Positions 1 through 7,336 of a stretch of DNA of 14,299 bases are shown here, in pieces. Each line of letters opens with the position of its first letter. Position 1 is the first letter of the stretch. A model generated the notes under the pieces. The model searched no databases. It was not told where the DNA came from and saw only the letters and a list, made by a program, of their open reading frames with translations. Made by a program: the position numbers and the translations under genes. Origin of the DNA: JAAYDF01 sp964511155 (GTDB lineage Bacteria; Planctomycetota; Phycisphaerae; UBA1845; PWPN01); contig CAZEEJ010000151.1 of the NCBI GenBank assembly GCA_964511155.1, positions 1 to 14,299 of the forward strand. The letters run 5' to 3'.

Positions 1-254
1 TCTACAAGCTCTAGTACGACGGCGAGTACCGGCTGGAGAAAACATTCGTCGATCAACTGACCAAGGCGAGCAAGATCGACGGCACGACTGCGGACCTGGG
101 GACGGCAGGCTTCGACCTCGGGCCGTATCTCCAGTCGCTTCCGAACAACCCCTACACCGGGACGAACACGGTCGGCACGGGGGCTCGCGGCACCAGCGCC
201 TGGTACTACAACGAGACGACCGGCGAATTCCGGGACAACCACTCCCCGAGTTGA
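1..254 (+). pseudogene. C-terminal part of a pilin/pseudopilin-like (GspG-type) gene with an in-frame TAG
   Basis: The frame ending at TGA 252-254 reads a coherent protein tail: YDGEYRLEKTFVDQLTKASK, then LGPYLQSLPNNPYTG, then AWYYNETTGEFRDNH. The proline/asparagine-rich stretch followed by a Trp-Tyr-Tyr-Asn...Thr-Gly-Glu-Phe-Arg ending is the usual C-terminus of GspG-like prepilins that are abundant in Planctomycetota. Codon 12-14 is TAG in this frame, sitting in the sequence Tyr-Lys-Leu-stop-Tyr-Asp-Gly-Glu-Tyr, where relatives usually have Gln (CAG); one C-to-T change would explain it. No ATG, GTG or TTG follows the TAG in frame, so the tail cannot easily be started separately. TAG is used as the stop of pilB in this window, so recoding is unlikely. 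The 5' part lies outside the window. It is either a pseudogene or a sequencing error. Confidence 0.6.
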
Positions 255-317
255 TCGCCCGCGTCATAGCGCAAGGCTGGGGCGGCCTGAGCCCACCGGG
301 CACCACCTCATCGATAC

Positions 318-364
318 GCGGGTTCGTCAGACCATGGGGGGGCTGGCGAACCCGCTCTTTTTTT
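318..364 (+). terminator. Strong intrinsic terminator after the pilin-like gene
   Basis: GCGGGTTCGTCAG (318-330) pairs with CTGGCGAACCCGC (343-355) over 13 positions with a single G-U wobble, around a 12-nt loop. Seven T residues follow at 358-364. The element lies 63 bases after the TGA of the pilin-like gene and separates that transcript from the pil operon downstream. Confidence 0.9.
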
Positions 365-730
365 CTCGCGGCACTTGGGGGTTGGCATGTCGCCGGTACC
401 GCAGCACACGATCTGCCCAGCGTCGGCACCACCTCGCCCGCACATTCCCCCCTGCCGGGACGGGAATGATGACCGGCATCTGGCTGCCAAGTGGGGACCG
501 CCACGCGTCCCGCTCCAAGTGACGAGGTTACCGGACCTGGCCGTCCGAGGATCCGCGGCCGGCAGTCCGTCGCCGCAACCGACTGGAAACGGGACCGTTA
601 AGGTCGGGTTCAGGGGTACCGATAAGAGAAGCGAGCGCCTGGTTGTCGGCGGGCAGGTTCTCCGCCTGCCGGGCCGCGTGCGGAATACGCTGACCGCCCG
701 TCTGGGCTCCTGAGGAGTGCGAGGGATATC
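365..730 (+). other. Gene-free leader upstream of pilM
   Basis: The short ORFs here have no recognisable protein character, so I treat the stretch as non-coding. It must hold the promoter of the pilM operon. The best sigma70-like pair I see is TTAAGG (598-603), 17 bases, GATAAG (621-626), which is a weak match (3/6 and 4/6). No sigma54 GG-N10-GC element is evident. Possible local RNA structures are GACC/GGTC around 593-605, an alternative pairing of 577-583 with 603-610, and GGCAGG/CCTGCC at 652-657 and 665-670. I found none of the conserved segments of the c-di-GMP-I riboswitch. GAGGG at 721-725 is the ribosome binding site of pilM. Confidence 0.5.
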
Positions 731-1876
731 GTGAGTCGTTCATTTTCCTGGGTACCGCGTCACATCGGTCCGATCGGAATCGACTTCGGCGCGCGCGTGG
801 TGCGCATGCTCCAGTTGGCCCGGCACAAGGGCCAGCTCACGATGACCTGCTACGCGCAGCGTGAACTGCCCGAGGGGACCACCGACCCCGCAGACCGCGA
901 GGGGCTGCAGATCCAGGCCGTCCAGGACATGCTGAAGGCTGAGCCCTTCGCCGGCCACAACGCGGTGACAGCCCTGAGCTGGGACGACCTGCACATTCGG
1001 AATGTTCGCATCCCGACCATGCCCGAAGAAGAGATTGCAACCGCCATTCAATTTGAGGCCGGTGACCGCTTCGGAATGGATACCGCTCACGCTGAGGTAC
1101 GTTTCGTGGTGGCCGGCGACGTCCGCCAGGGAACGGATATCCGGCAGGAAGTGATCGTCCTCGCAGCCTCCAGGAAGGCGGTGGACAACCACGTGCAGCG
1201 GTTGACGCGTGTGGGACTCCACCCCATCGCCGTTGACGCCCAGCCGTGTGCCCTCTTCCGGTCTTTTGAGCGGTTCCTGCGACGCGACGAGGACGGCAAC
1301 CAGGTCAACGCTTTCGTGGACATCGGCTTCACCGGCACGCGGGTGATCATGTCGCGCGGGGCGGAACTGACGTTCATCAAGTCCATCCCGATCGGCGGCC
1401 GACGGTTCGACGAGCTGGTCAGCGAGCAGATGGACTTGAGCCCGGCCGAGGCGGCCCAGTTGCGCATCCGACTGCACCGCTATCACGTGGCCCTGCTCAC
1501 CGGGCAACAGGAACGGATGGATCCGGACGACGCGGTGGGAGAGAACATGCGGCGGGCCATCCTGGATGCTCAGCGGCCGGCCCTCGAACAGTTGAGCAAG
1601 GAAATCGCCCTGTGCCTGCGGTACTGCTCGGTCACGTTCCGCGGGCCGCGGTCGGATTCCGTAACCGTGTTGGGCGGCGAGGCATGCAACGCGGAGATGC
1701 TGCAACTGCTGACCGACCAGGTACACGTGCCCTTTCGGGTGGGTAAGCCGATGCGGAACATCACCCTGGAATCGGCCTACGGCAGCGCCGACCGACGGAC
1801 CGGGCAGCCGGAGTGGGCCACGGTTCTGGGACTGGCGCTGAAACCGGCCCTTGAGAACGCGGCGGTGGCATCATGA
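731..1876 (+). CDS. pilM: PilM, actin-like inner-membrane assembly ATPase of the type IV pilus
   Basis: This 381-residue protein has the usual PilM length and fold markers. The phosphate-1 loop IGIDFGARVV lies at residues 15-24, and the phosphate-2 segment AFVDIGFTGT at 194-203 is followed by a GlyGly-Arg-Arg-Phe element. The adenosine-side motif LGGEA is at 314-318. The phrase MPEEEIATAIQFEA near residue 97 is typical of the family. PilM is a cytoplasmic ring component that binds the N-terminal tail of PilN and couples the envelope complex to the PilB/PilT motors. The start is GTG with GAGGG five bases upstream. The stop overlaps the pilN ATG (ATGA), which suggests translational coupling. 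In the first loop the common Ser/Thr residues are replaced by Ala-Arg (DFGAR), so nucleotide turnover may differ from the model proteins. Confidence 0.93.
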   Translation: MSRSFSWVPRHIGPIGIDFGARVVRMLQLARHKGQLTMTCYAQRELPEGTTDPADREGLQIQAVQDMLKAEPFAGHNAVTALSWDDLHIRNVRIPTMPEEEIATAIQFEAGDRFGMDTAHAEVRFVVAGDVRQGTDIRQEVIVLAASRKAVDNHVQRLTRVGLHPIAVDAQPCALFRSFERFLRRDEDGNQVNAFVDIGFTGTRVIMSRGAELTFIKSIPIGGRRFDELVSEQMDLSPAEAAQLRIRLHRYHVALLTGQQERMDPDDAVGENMRRAILDAQRPALEQLSKEIALCLRYCSVTFRGPRSDSVTVLGGEACNAEMLQLLTDQVHVPFRVGKPMRNITLESAYGSADRRTGQPEWATVLGLALKPALENAAVAS

Positions 1877-2526
1877 AAGAACTGGACTTTTTGCCCCAGA
1901 GCTTTCACCAGGCGATCGCGCGGCGGCGTGAGCATCGCCGCAACGTCATGCTGTCGATCGCCCTGGTGGTCGCGATGAGCATGTTGCACATCGTCAACCA
2001 CCGGCGAATCAGTTCGGCGCAGGCGGCATTGGCATCGTTGCGATCCGCGTCCGGGTCGTTTCAGAACGCCCGTGCTCTGGCGGAATCTTATCGGGCACGC
2101 AAAACCGTCCTGCAGCAGCAGGCCGACCTGCTGGATCGTCTCGAGGACAGCGCTCCCCCTGACGCGGTGCTGGCCGAAATAACCCGGTACATGACCAAGG
2201 CGATGGGCTTGCGAGCCATGCAGACCGAGAGCCGGGAGAGCGTGCCCCAAGCCGTCGAGGTCCGACGGTCGCGCAACCGCAGCCAGCCCGAGGCCCAGGA
2301 GGCCCCGGAAGTGGTGACCGTGCCGCACCGCGAGCCTACCCAAGTGCGGCTTACAGGCGTCGCGGCGAGCGACCTGGAAGTGGGAGTGTTCTTCGGGCGG
2401 CTGAGTTCGTCGCCGATGTTCGACAACGTACAGATGGTCTTCTCGCAGGAGACCACGGTGGACGAGCAGCCGATGCGGGAGTTCCAGTTGACCTTCGAGG
2501 TCAAGCGAATCGAGATCCAACCGTGA
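1873..2526 (+). CDS. pilN: PilN, bitopic inner-membrane alignment protein
   Basis: The 217-residue protein has the PilN layout. A short cytoplasmic tail carries LDFLP at residues 4-8, a variant of the INLLP motif through which PilN docks on PilM. A basic stretch (RRREHRR, 17-23) precedes one membrane helix at about 25-41. A helical, probably coiled-coil region of about 100 residues comes next, and a C-terminal alpha/beta domain from about residue 145 resembles the ferredoxin-like periplasmic domain of PilN/GspL. It should pair with PilO and form the inner-membrane platform that links PilM to the PilP-like protein and the secretin. It overlaps pilM by four bases and pilO by four (GTGA). An Arg/Gln/Glu-rich spacer near residues 130-150 is probably flexible. 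Confidence 0.88.
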   Translation: MKELDFLPQSFHQAIARRREHRRNVMLSIALVVAMSMLHIVNHRRISSAQAALASLRSASGSFQNARALAESYRARKTVLQQQADLLDRLEDSAPPDAVLAEITRYMTKAMGLRAMQTESRESVPQAVEVRRSRNRSQPEAQEAPEVVTVPHREPTQVRLTGVAASDLEVGVFFGRLSSSPMFDNVQMVFSQETTVDEQPMREFQLTFEVKRIEIQP

Positions 2527-3065
2527 GCACGATCAGAATCAGTATTGACCGCCGGTCCATCCTGTGGGCAACGGGGATCCTGGTGGCGACGGCCGCCTTC
2601 GGCGGGCTGGTCGTCCGGCCGCAACTCGGACGTCTGGCCACCTTGTCGGCCATGATCGATCGCGAGCAGGCGGAGATCACCGTGGGCCAAAACAGCCCCC
2701 AGTCGATTGCCCAACTGCAACAGGAGGTGGAGGAACTGGCCCGGCGGGCGGCACAGTTCGACCGGCAGATCCCGCGTGATGCGGACCTGGGCGGCTTCCT
2801 GCAAAGCCTGGCCGAATTCGCCCAAGCGCATCAGTTACGCCCGGACAGCATCAAGCCGGGCGTACCCGTGGCCTATGCCGAGGTCACCGGGCTGCCGATC
2901 GCGATCCGGGTGCGCGGCCCCTTCCAGGCGATCTTCGATTGGGTCAAGGACATCGAGCAGTTGCCGCGACTCACGCAGATGGAACGGTGTGCGGTGACCG
3001 CGGAAGCAGAGAGCGACGCGGTCACGGCGGAGTTGGATTTCAGGGTGTTCTTCCGGGCCTCCTGA
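2523..3065 (+). CDS. pilO: PilO, inner-membrane alignment protein
   Basis: The 180-residue protein starts with GTG inside the pilN stop (GTGA overlap). It has a short cytoplasmic N-terminus, one membrane helix at roughly residues 13-31, a coiled-coil segment to about residue 80 (LQQEVEELARRAAQFDRQIP) and a C-terminal ferredoxin-like domain. The features GGFLQSLAEFAQAHQL and VRGPFQAIFDWVKDIEQLPR match the PilO pattern of a 'Phe-Leu...Leu...Ala...G' helix and the 'G.Y..l..Fl..le.lpR' strand-helix. PilO heterodimerises with PilN and contacts PilP in the periplasm. No strong ribosome binding site is seen before the GTG, so expression probably depends on coupling to pilN. Confidence 0.88.
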   Translation: MSTIRISIDRRSILWATGILVATAAFGGLVVRPQLGRLATLSAMIDREQAEITVGQNSPQSIAQLQQEVEELARRAAQFDRQIPRDADLGGFLQSLAEFAQAHQLRPDSIKPGVPVAYAEVTGLPIAIRVRGPFQAIFDWVKDIEQLPRLTQMERCAVTAEAESDAVTAELDFRVFFRAS

Positions 3066-3084
3066 GGGCGGCCGGTGATTGATT

Positions 3085-3089
3085 AAGGA
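3085..3089 (+). promoter_or_regulatory. Ribosome binding site that selects the PilP-like start
   Basis: AAGGA lies five bases before ATG 3095. The ATG six bases further upstream (3089) overlaps this site and has no other purine-rich site at a usable distance, so 3095 is preferred. Confidence 0.6.
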
Positions 3090-3094
3090 TGACC

Positions 3095-3658
3095 ATGGGG
3101 AGCGGCAGGCCTCCAATCCGTGTGCTGATCCGGGCTCACCTGCAGGCGGACCCGAAGAAGACCGCCGTGCTGGTCCTGCTGGCCGTGGTGATGGTGATCG
3201 TTTACGTGCGGATGTTCTCCTCGTCGGAGACGCCGCAGGTGGCGGTGGCTGCGGACCCCGCGCTGGTGGTGCCCGCAGCCGCAGCCTCAGGTGCCGCACA
3301 GAACCAGGCGCCGCAGGCGAGTCCGCGGGTTGCGCGCACCCTGCTGCCTCAGCCCGCGATTCGTGAGCTGGCCCGCGATCCGTTTGTGGTGCCGTCGCTC
3401 TATGCCCAGGCAACGCCCGCTTCGACAGACGAAGAGCCGAGCGGCCTGACGGGACCGGCCCTGGAGCGGGAGATCCGGACGGGGGCGGAGCAACTCGTCC
3501 TGCAAAGCACCATCTCCGGGCGGGTGCCGCTGGCGACCATCAACGGTCGCGTGCTCAGCCCGGGGGATGAGATTGAGGGATTCGTGCTCGAACAGATCGA
3601 GCCGACCAGTGTCGTGATTCGGCGGGCGGGCGTTCGCGTGAAGTTGCCGCTGAAATGA
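3095..3658 (+). CDS. PilP/GspC-like inner-membrane protein with homology-region domain
   Basis: This 187-residue protein lies between pilO and the secretin, the slot of PilP. It has a basic cytoplasmic N-terminus, one membrane helix at about residues 23-38 and an Ala/Pro/Val-rich linker to about residue 85. A RDPF motif follows (DPF at 95-97), as is common just before the functional part of PilP and GspC. The C-terminal beta-rich segment from residue 134 (STISGRVPLATINGRVLSPG) has the look of the HR domain that docks on the secretin N-domains. Classical PilP is a lipoprotein, but here no lipobox exists and the anchor is a transmembrane helix, which is closer to GspC. The second of two in-frame ATGs is chosen because of its Shine-Dalgarno site. 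The family call is inferred from topology, motifs and position. Confidence 0.7.
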   Translation: MGSGRPPIRVLIRAHLQADPKKTAVLVLLAVVMVIVYVRMFSSSETPQVAVAADPALVVPAAAASGAAQNQAPQASPRVARTLLPQPAIRELARDPFVVPSLYAQATPASTDEEPSGLTGPALEREIRTGAEQLVLQSTISGRVPLATINGRVLSPGDEIEGFVLEQIEPTSVVIRRAGVRVKLPLK

Positions 3659-3663
3659 GGGAG
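3657..3663 (+). promoter_or_regulatory. Ribosome binding site that selects the secretin start
   Basis: GAGGGAG overlaps the end of the upstream gene and lies eight bases before ATG 3672. The in-frame GTG at 3663 overlaps the site itself and is therefore unlikely to be the start. ATG 3675 is a possible alternative. Confidence 0.65.
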
Positions 3664-3671
3664 TGCTCGTC

Positions 3672-6092
3672 ATGATGAGCAAGACGTCAGGGATGATGCG
3701 TCACGAGCGATACACACCGCCGGGATGGGTGATTGTGGTATTCGCCCTGGCCCTGGTTGCGTTCCCGACTCGAGCGGGCTGGGGACAGACGGCGGCCACG
3801 GCCCCGCCGGCCGAGGCGCTCGCACCGGAGCTCGGTGGGCCGGCGATCGAACTGGAGGAGCCCGCCGCCGAGCCCCCGCTGAGTGACATCCGCGTGGACA
3901 GCCAGGGCCGCGTCGAACTGCACGTCCGCGATCTGGACTTGGCCGCGGTGCTGCAGATGCTTTCGATGCACAGCCGCCGCAACATTGTCGCGACCGAAGG
4001 CGTCCAGGGCCGCAAGGTGACCGCCAACCTCTACGACGTGACGTTTGAGGAGGCATTAAACGTCCTGCTGGTCAGTCATAACTGCACTTGGCACGAGGCG
4101 GACGGGTTCGTCTACGCCTACCCGACGACCCCGAGCCAGGAGAGCGAGGCCCGGCCGCTGGATATCCAGGTCAGCCTCGATGGGCGGGTGACGTTGCGGG
4201 CATACGAGCAGCCGTTGAGCACGGTGTTGCAGACCCTGGCCGCTCAGGCCGGCCGGAACATCATGCCCGACCCGCGGGCCGCGGAGCGCCGCGTGACCGC
4301 CAACCTGAAGGCCGTGCCCTTCGAACAGGCGCTGACCGCGATCCTCGATCAGCACGGCGGCGGATGGGAGGAGCAGGACAACCTGATTTACGTCTACTCG
4401 CCCGAGGTCTGGGCGCGCAAGAACATCGAGAAAAAGGAAGCCACTCAGCTCGAAACGCGCCTTTTCCGCCTGCACTACATCACCGCGGAAGAGGCCGAGA
4501 AGATGATCACCCCCCTGCTCAGCACGGTCGAAGGGGAAGTGAGCGCCTTCAACCGCGCTGCTGATCTGCAGGGGAACATCGCCCAGGAACAACAGCTCCA
4601 GAGTTCGTCCACATTGTCGGGCGTGTCGCCCGGCGGTCAATCGGACGGCGTGGCGACATCGCTGCTGCGTTCCCGACAGCTCCAACCGACGGGGCAGAGC
4701 TCCACCACGGCAGCGGAGAAGGAACTGACCGAGACGATCCAGGCGGAGTCCGCTGCGTTCAGCGTCGGGTCGAAGGATATGGACAACGCCTGGCTGCTGG
4801 TGCGGGACTACAAGGACAACCTGGAGAAGATCGCGGAGGTGCTCGCCGAAATCGACGCCCGCCCCAGACAGGTGCTGGTTGAGGCCACGATCCTGCGCGC
4901 CCGCCTCGATGAGAATAACGCTCTGGGCATCGACTTCAATTTCGTGGGCGGCGTCGATTTCCAGGCCCTGGGGTCTACGTCCCCGGGGATCACCGATCTC
5001 GTCACCGGCGACCTGCCACTCGACCTCATGCGGCGCACGAACGTCACCACGCGAACCGACTTCAACGACACCCTCCCCCCCGGCGGTTTCACCTTCGGGC
5101 TGGTCAAAGGCTCGATCAGCGTGTTCGTCCGGGCCCTCGAGGAGATCACCGACACCACGATCCTGGCCAACCCCAAGATGCTCGTCCTGGACAAGCAGGA
5201 GGGCCAGGTGCTCGTCGGACGTGAGGACGGTTACCGCAATACGATCGTGACCCAGACGGCGGCCATCGAAACGGTCGAGCAGTTGCAGACGGGCACGAAG
5301 TTCAGATTCCGGCCGTTCATCGGGGACGATGGATATGTGCGTATGCAGGTCCGCCCGGAAGACAGCAGCGGCGGCCTGACCGGCGCCAACCTGCCCTTCA
5401 AGCAGACCACTGAGGTCGAGACCAGCGTGGTCGTCCGGGATGGCCACACGATCCTGATTGGCGGGCTGTTCCGCGAGGTCTCATCGGCCGCCCGCGGCCA
5501 GGTGCCGGTGGTGGGCAACATCCCCGTAGCCGGTGCCCTCTTCCGCAACTCGCGCGACAACACGCAACGCGAGGAAGTGATCATCCTGCTGACCGTTCAC
5601 GTGGTCAAGAACGACGTCGAGGCGGACAAGGCCAGCATGGCGTCCATGGAAGACGTCGAGCGCTACCGCGTAGGCATGCGCCAGGGGCTGCAACTGCACG
5701 GCCGGGAACGTCTGGCCCAGGCCCACTACCGATGGGCACAGGAGCACTTGGCCAACGGGCATCGCGGCCGGGCGCTGTGGGACCTCGAACTGGCCATCAA
5801 CAACAACCCCAAGCTGGTGCCCGCCATGCGGCTCAAAGAACGGATCACCAGCCGCCGCGACTATGACGAAGACAGCAGCTCGGTGCGAAACTTTGTACGG
5901 CGGCAAATCATGCAGGAAACGGGCGACGTCGCCCCGCTCTTCGGCCGACCCGAGCCCGCGCTCGATGACCTGCCCATTCAAGGCCCCAGTGGCTTCGACG
6001 ATGGCGACGGCCCAAACCCCCAGGCCGCCGGCGGAGCATCGCCTATCGACCCGCGGAAGGATTCCACTTCGGCCGTCAAGGAGGACACCTGA
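3672..6092 (+). CDS. pilQ: PilQ/GspD-family outer-membrane secretin with duplicated N-domains and helical C-terminal extension
   Basis: This 806-residue secretin is the outer-membrane gate of the machine. Residues 1 to about 40 are a signal peptide with the hydrophobic core WVIVVFALALVAF. Two STN/N0-like domains lie in tandem at 80-151 and 172-243; they align without gaps at 29 of 72 identities. An N1/N3-type domain (LFRLHYITAEEAEKMI) runs from 262 to about 405 and is interrupted by a Ser/Gln/Thr-rich insert at about 292-370. The beta-barrel domain spans about 395-640 and contains the family hallmark VPVVGNIPVAGALFR at 611-625. Beyond it, residues 676-725 look like a TPR-type helix pair (RWAQEHLANGHRGRALWDLE), followed by an acidic, Pro-rich tail. 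Classical PilQ ends soon after the barrel, so this tail is unusual. The stop overlaps the next ATG by one base. Confidence 0.92.
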   Translation: MMSKTSGMMRHERYTPPGWVIVVFALALVAFPTRAGWGQTAATAPPAEALAPELGGPAIELEEPAAEPPLSDIRVDSQGRVELHVRDLDLAAVLQMLSMHSRRNIVATEGVQGRKVTANLYDVTFEEALNVLLVSHNCTWHEADGFVYAYPTTPSQESEARPLDIQVSLDGRVTLRAYEQPLSTVLQTLAAQAGRNIMPDPRAAERRVTANLKAVPFEQALTAILDQHGGGWEEQDNLIYVYSPEVWARKNIEKKEATQLETRLFRLHYITAEEAEKMITPLLSTVEGEVSAFNRAADLQGNIAQEQQLQSSSTLSGVSPGGQSDGVATSLLRSRQLQPTGQSSTTAAEKELTETIQAESAAFSVGSKDMDNAWLLVRDYKDNLEKIAEVLAEIDARPRQVLVEATILRARLDENNALGIDFNFVGGVDFQALGSTSPGITDLVTGDLPLDLMRRTNVTTRTDFNDTLPPGGFTFGLVKGSISVFVRALEEITDTTILANPKMLVLDKQEGQVLVGREDGYRNTIVTQTAAIETVEQLQTGTKFRFRPFIGDDGYVRMQVRPEDSSGGLTGANLPFKQTTEVETSVVVRDGHTILIGGLFREVSSAARGQVPVVGNIPVAGALFRNSRDNTQREEVIILLTVHVVKNDVEADKASMASMEDVERYRVGMRQGLQLHGRERLAQAHYRWAQEHLANGHRGRALWDLELAINNNPKLVPAMRLKERITSRRDYDEDSSSVRNFVRRQIMQETGDVAPLFGRPEPALDDLPIQGPSGFDDGDGPNPQAAGGASPIDPRKDSTSAVKEDT

Positions 6093-7336
6093 TGCGATGC
6101 CTCATCCAGACTTTCGGTCTCGTCGTCGTGGGCCTGGGGCTGGCAGCCTGTTCCGAGTTGCAGCCCGCAGACAGCAAGAAGGAAGTGCGCCAACACTGGG
6201 ACAGCATCCGCGGGCGGCTGAAGTACCAGCTTGCCGTGGACAGCTTCAAGAGCGGTCAAATCGACCAGTCGTACGAGCGGTTACAGGAATCCCTGGCGCT
6301 GGACCCGAAGGCCGCGCCGGCCTATGCGCTGCTCGGGAAGATCCTGCTGGAACGCGGCGAGGTTGCTTCCGCCGCACAGGCCCTGGAGCGGGCGGCGGAG
6401 TACGGCGATGCCAGACAGGGCGAGGTACCCTACCTCCGCGGCCTGATCGCCCAACGGTACGAGCGGCTGGATGAGGCCCTGAGCTGGTATCGACAGGCCG
6501 CGTTCGCCGAGCCGATGAATGCTCACTACGTGGTGTCCGTGGCAGAAACGCTGGTGGCCCTGGGCCGTCCGACGGAAGCCCTCGCACTCGCCAGAAGCCG
6601 ATGGACCGACTTCGAGCACAACGCGACGTTGCGTTCGTTGACGGCGAGCATCGAGATGCTGCTGGGCCAATACGAGGAAGCCGCCGACGCCTACCGCGAG
6701 GCCTTCCGCCTGGCGCCGGAAGACGACGTGCTGCGCTGGCGGCTGGGCTCGGCGCTCGTGCTGGCCAAACGCTACGAGGAGGCCGCCGAGGTTCTGGCCT
6801 GTGCCAGCGAGCGCGGCAAGGATCCACCGGCGACGGCCCTGCTCGATCTGGGGCAGGCGTCTGTGGAACTCGGGCGACCGGATCACGCCAAGACGGTACT
6901 GCGACAAGCTGTCAGCCAGGAACCGACGCTGGTCAGCGGCTGGCTGTGGCTGGTCCGCGCGTCACTAGCCTGTAACGATCTCACCACCGCCCGGCGGTCG
7001 GCCCAGGAGGCCGCTCGTCTCGATCCGGACAACGACGAACATCACCTGCTGCTGGCCTACGTCTGCCTGCGGCAACAGGATTATCCGGCAGCGACAACCG
7101 CCATCCAGGTGGTTCTCCGGCACCACCCACAAGACCCTCTGGCGCTTCACCTGCTCCACTTGGCGAGCACACAACAGGGACTGTCATACGTCTGGGAGCA
7201 TGCCTCCCCGCTGGCCGCCAACGGGGCCGACCGAACGGCGGCAGGCAGCCTGACGGGGACGTGGCCGGATGAAGAGAAAGACCGGATCGGAGCCATGCGC
7301 ACGACCTACCTGAGCAGGAGGGCACGGTCACCATGA
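6092..7336 (+). CDS. TPR lipoprotein, probable secretin pilotin or assembly factor (PilF/PilW-like)
   Basis: The 414-residue protein starts with a lipoprotein signal peptide: a hydrophobic core at residues 8-17 and the lipobox LAAC with Cys20 as the lipidation site. From about residue 40 to 355 it is built of tandem TPR-type helix pairs, for example AYALLGKILLERGEVASAAQ, a repeat with AADAYREAFRLAPED, and ARRSAQEAARLDPDN. The last 55 residues look disordered. PilF/PilW-type TPR lipoproteins carry secretin subunits to the outer membrane, and the position right after the secretin fits that role. Family PilF proteins are about 250 residues, so this one is longer and may also act as a scaffold. 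AAGGAGG at 6078-6084 is a strong ribosome binding site; the start overlaps the secretin stop (TGATG) and the end overlaps the kinase start (ATGA). Confidence 0.8.
   Translation: MRCLIQTFGLVVVGLGLAACSELQPADSKKEVRQHWDSIRGRLKYQLAVDSFKSGQIDQSYERLQESLALDPKAAPAYALLGKILLERGEVASAAQALERAAEYGDARQGEVPYLRGLIAQRYERLDEALSWYRQAAFAEPMNAHYVVSVAETLVALGRPTEALALARSRWTDFEHNATLRSLTASIEMLLGQYEEAADAYREAFRLAPEDDVLRWRLGSALVLAKRYEEAAEVLACASERGKDPPATALLDLGQASVELGRPDHAKTVLRQAVSQEPTLVSGWLWLVRASLACNDLTTARRSAQEAARLDPDNDEHHLLLAYVCLRQQDYPAATTAIQVVLRHHPQDPLALHLLHLASTQQGLSYVWEHASPLAANGADRTAAGSLTGTWPDEEKDRIGAMRTTYLSRRARSP

Noticed and set aside
12..14. TAG read as a sense codon (recoding)
   Set aside because: pilB ends with TAG at 13163-13165, so TAG is a working stop here.
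374..400. sigma54-like promoter at TTGGCATGTCGCCGGT
   Set aside because: The invariant GG-N10-GC spacing is not met.
590..640. Possible c-di-GMP-I (GEMM) riboswitch, suggested by GGGGTACCGAT
   Set aside because: The conserved segments around GACGCAAAGCC and CACGCACAGGGC are missing; a short match at the 3' side alone is not enough.
375..713. Plus-strand ORF of 112 codons in the pilM leader
   Set aside because: The composition is Pro/Arg/Gly-rich without pattern, there is no Shine-Dalgarno site, and it overlaps the region just after the terminator.
740..1726. Minus-strand ORF of 328 codons opposite pilM
   Set aside because: pilM has clear family motifs on the plus strand; the reverse frame shows none.
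4056..5447. Minus-strand ORF of 463 codons opposite the secretin
   Set aside because: It is a mirror of the GC-rich secretin coding strand, with no domain character and no ribosome binding site.
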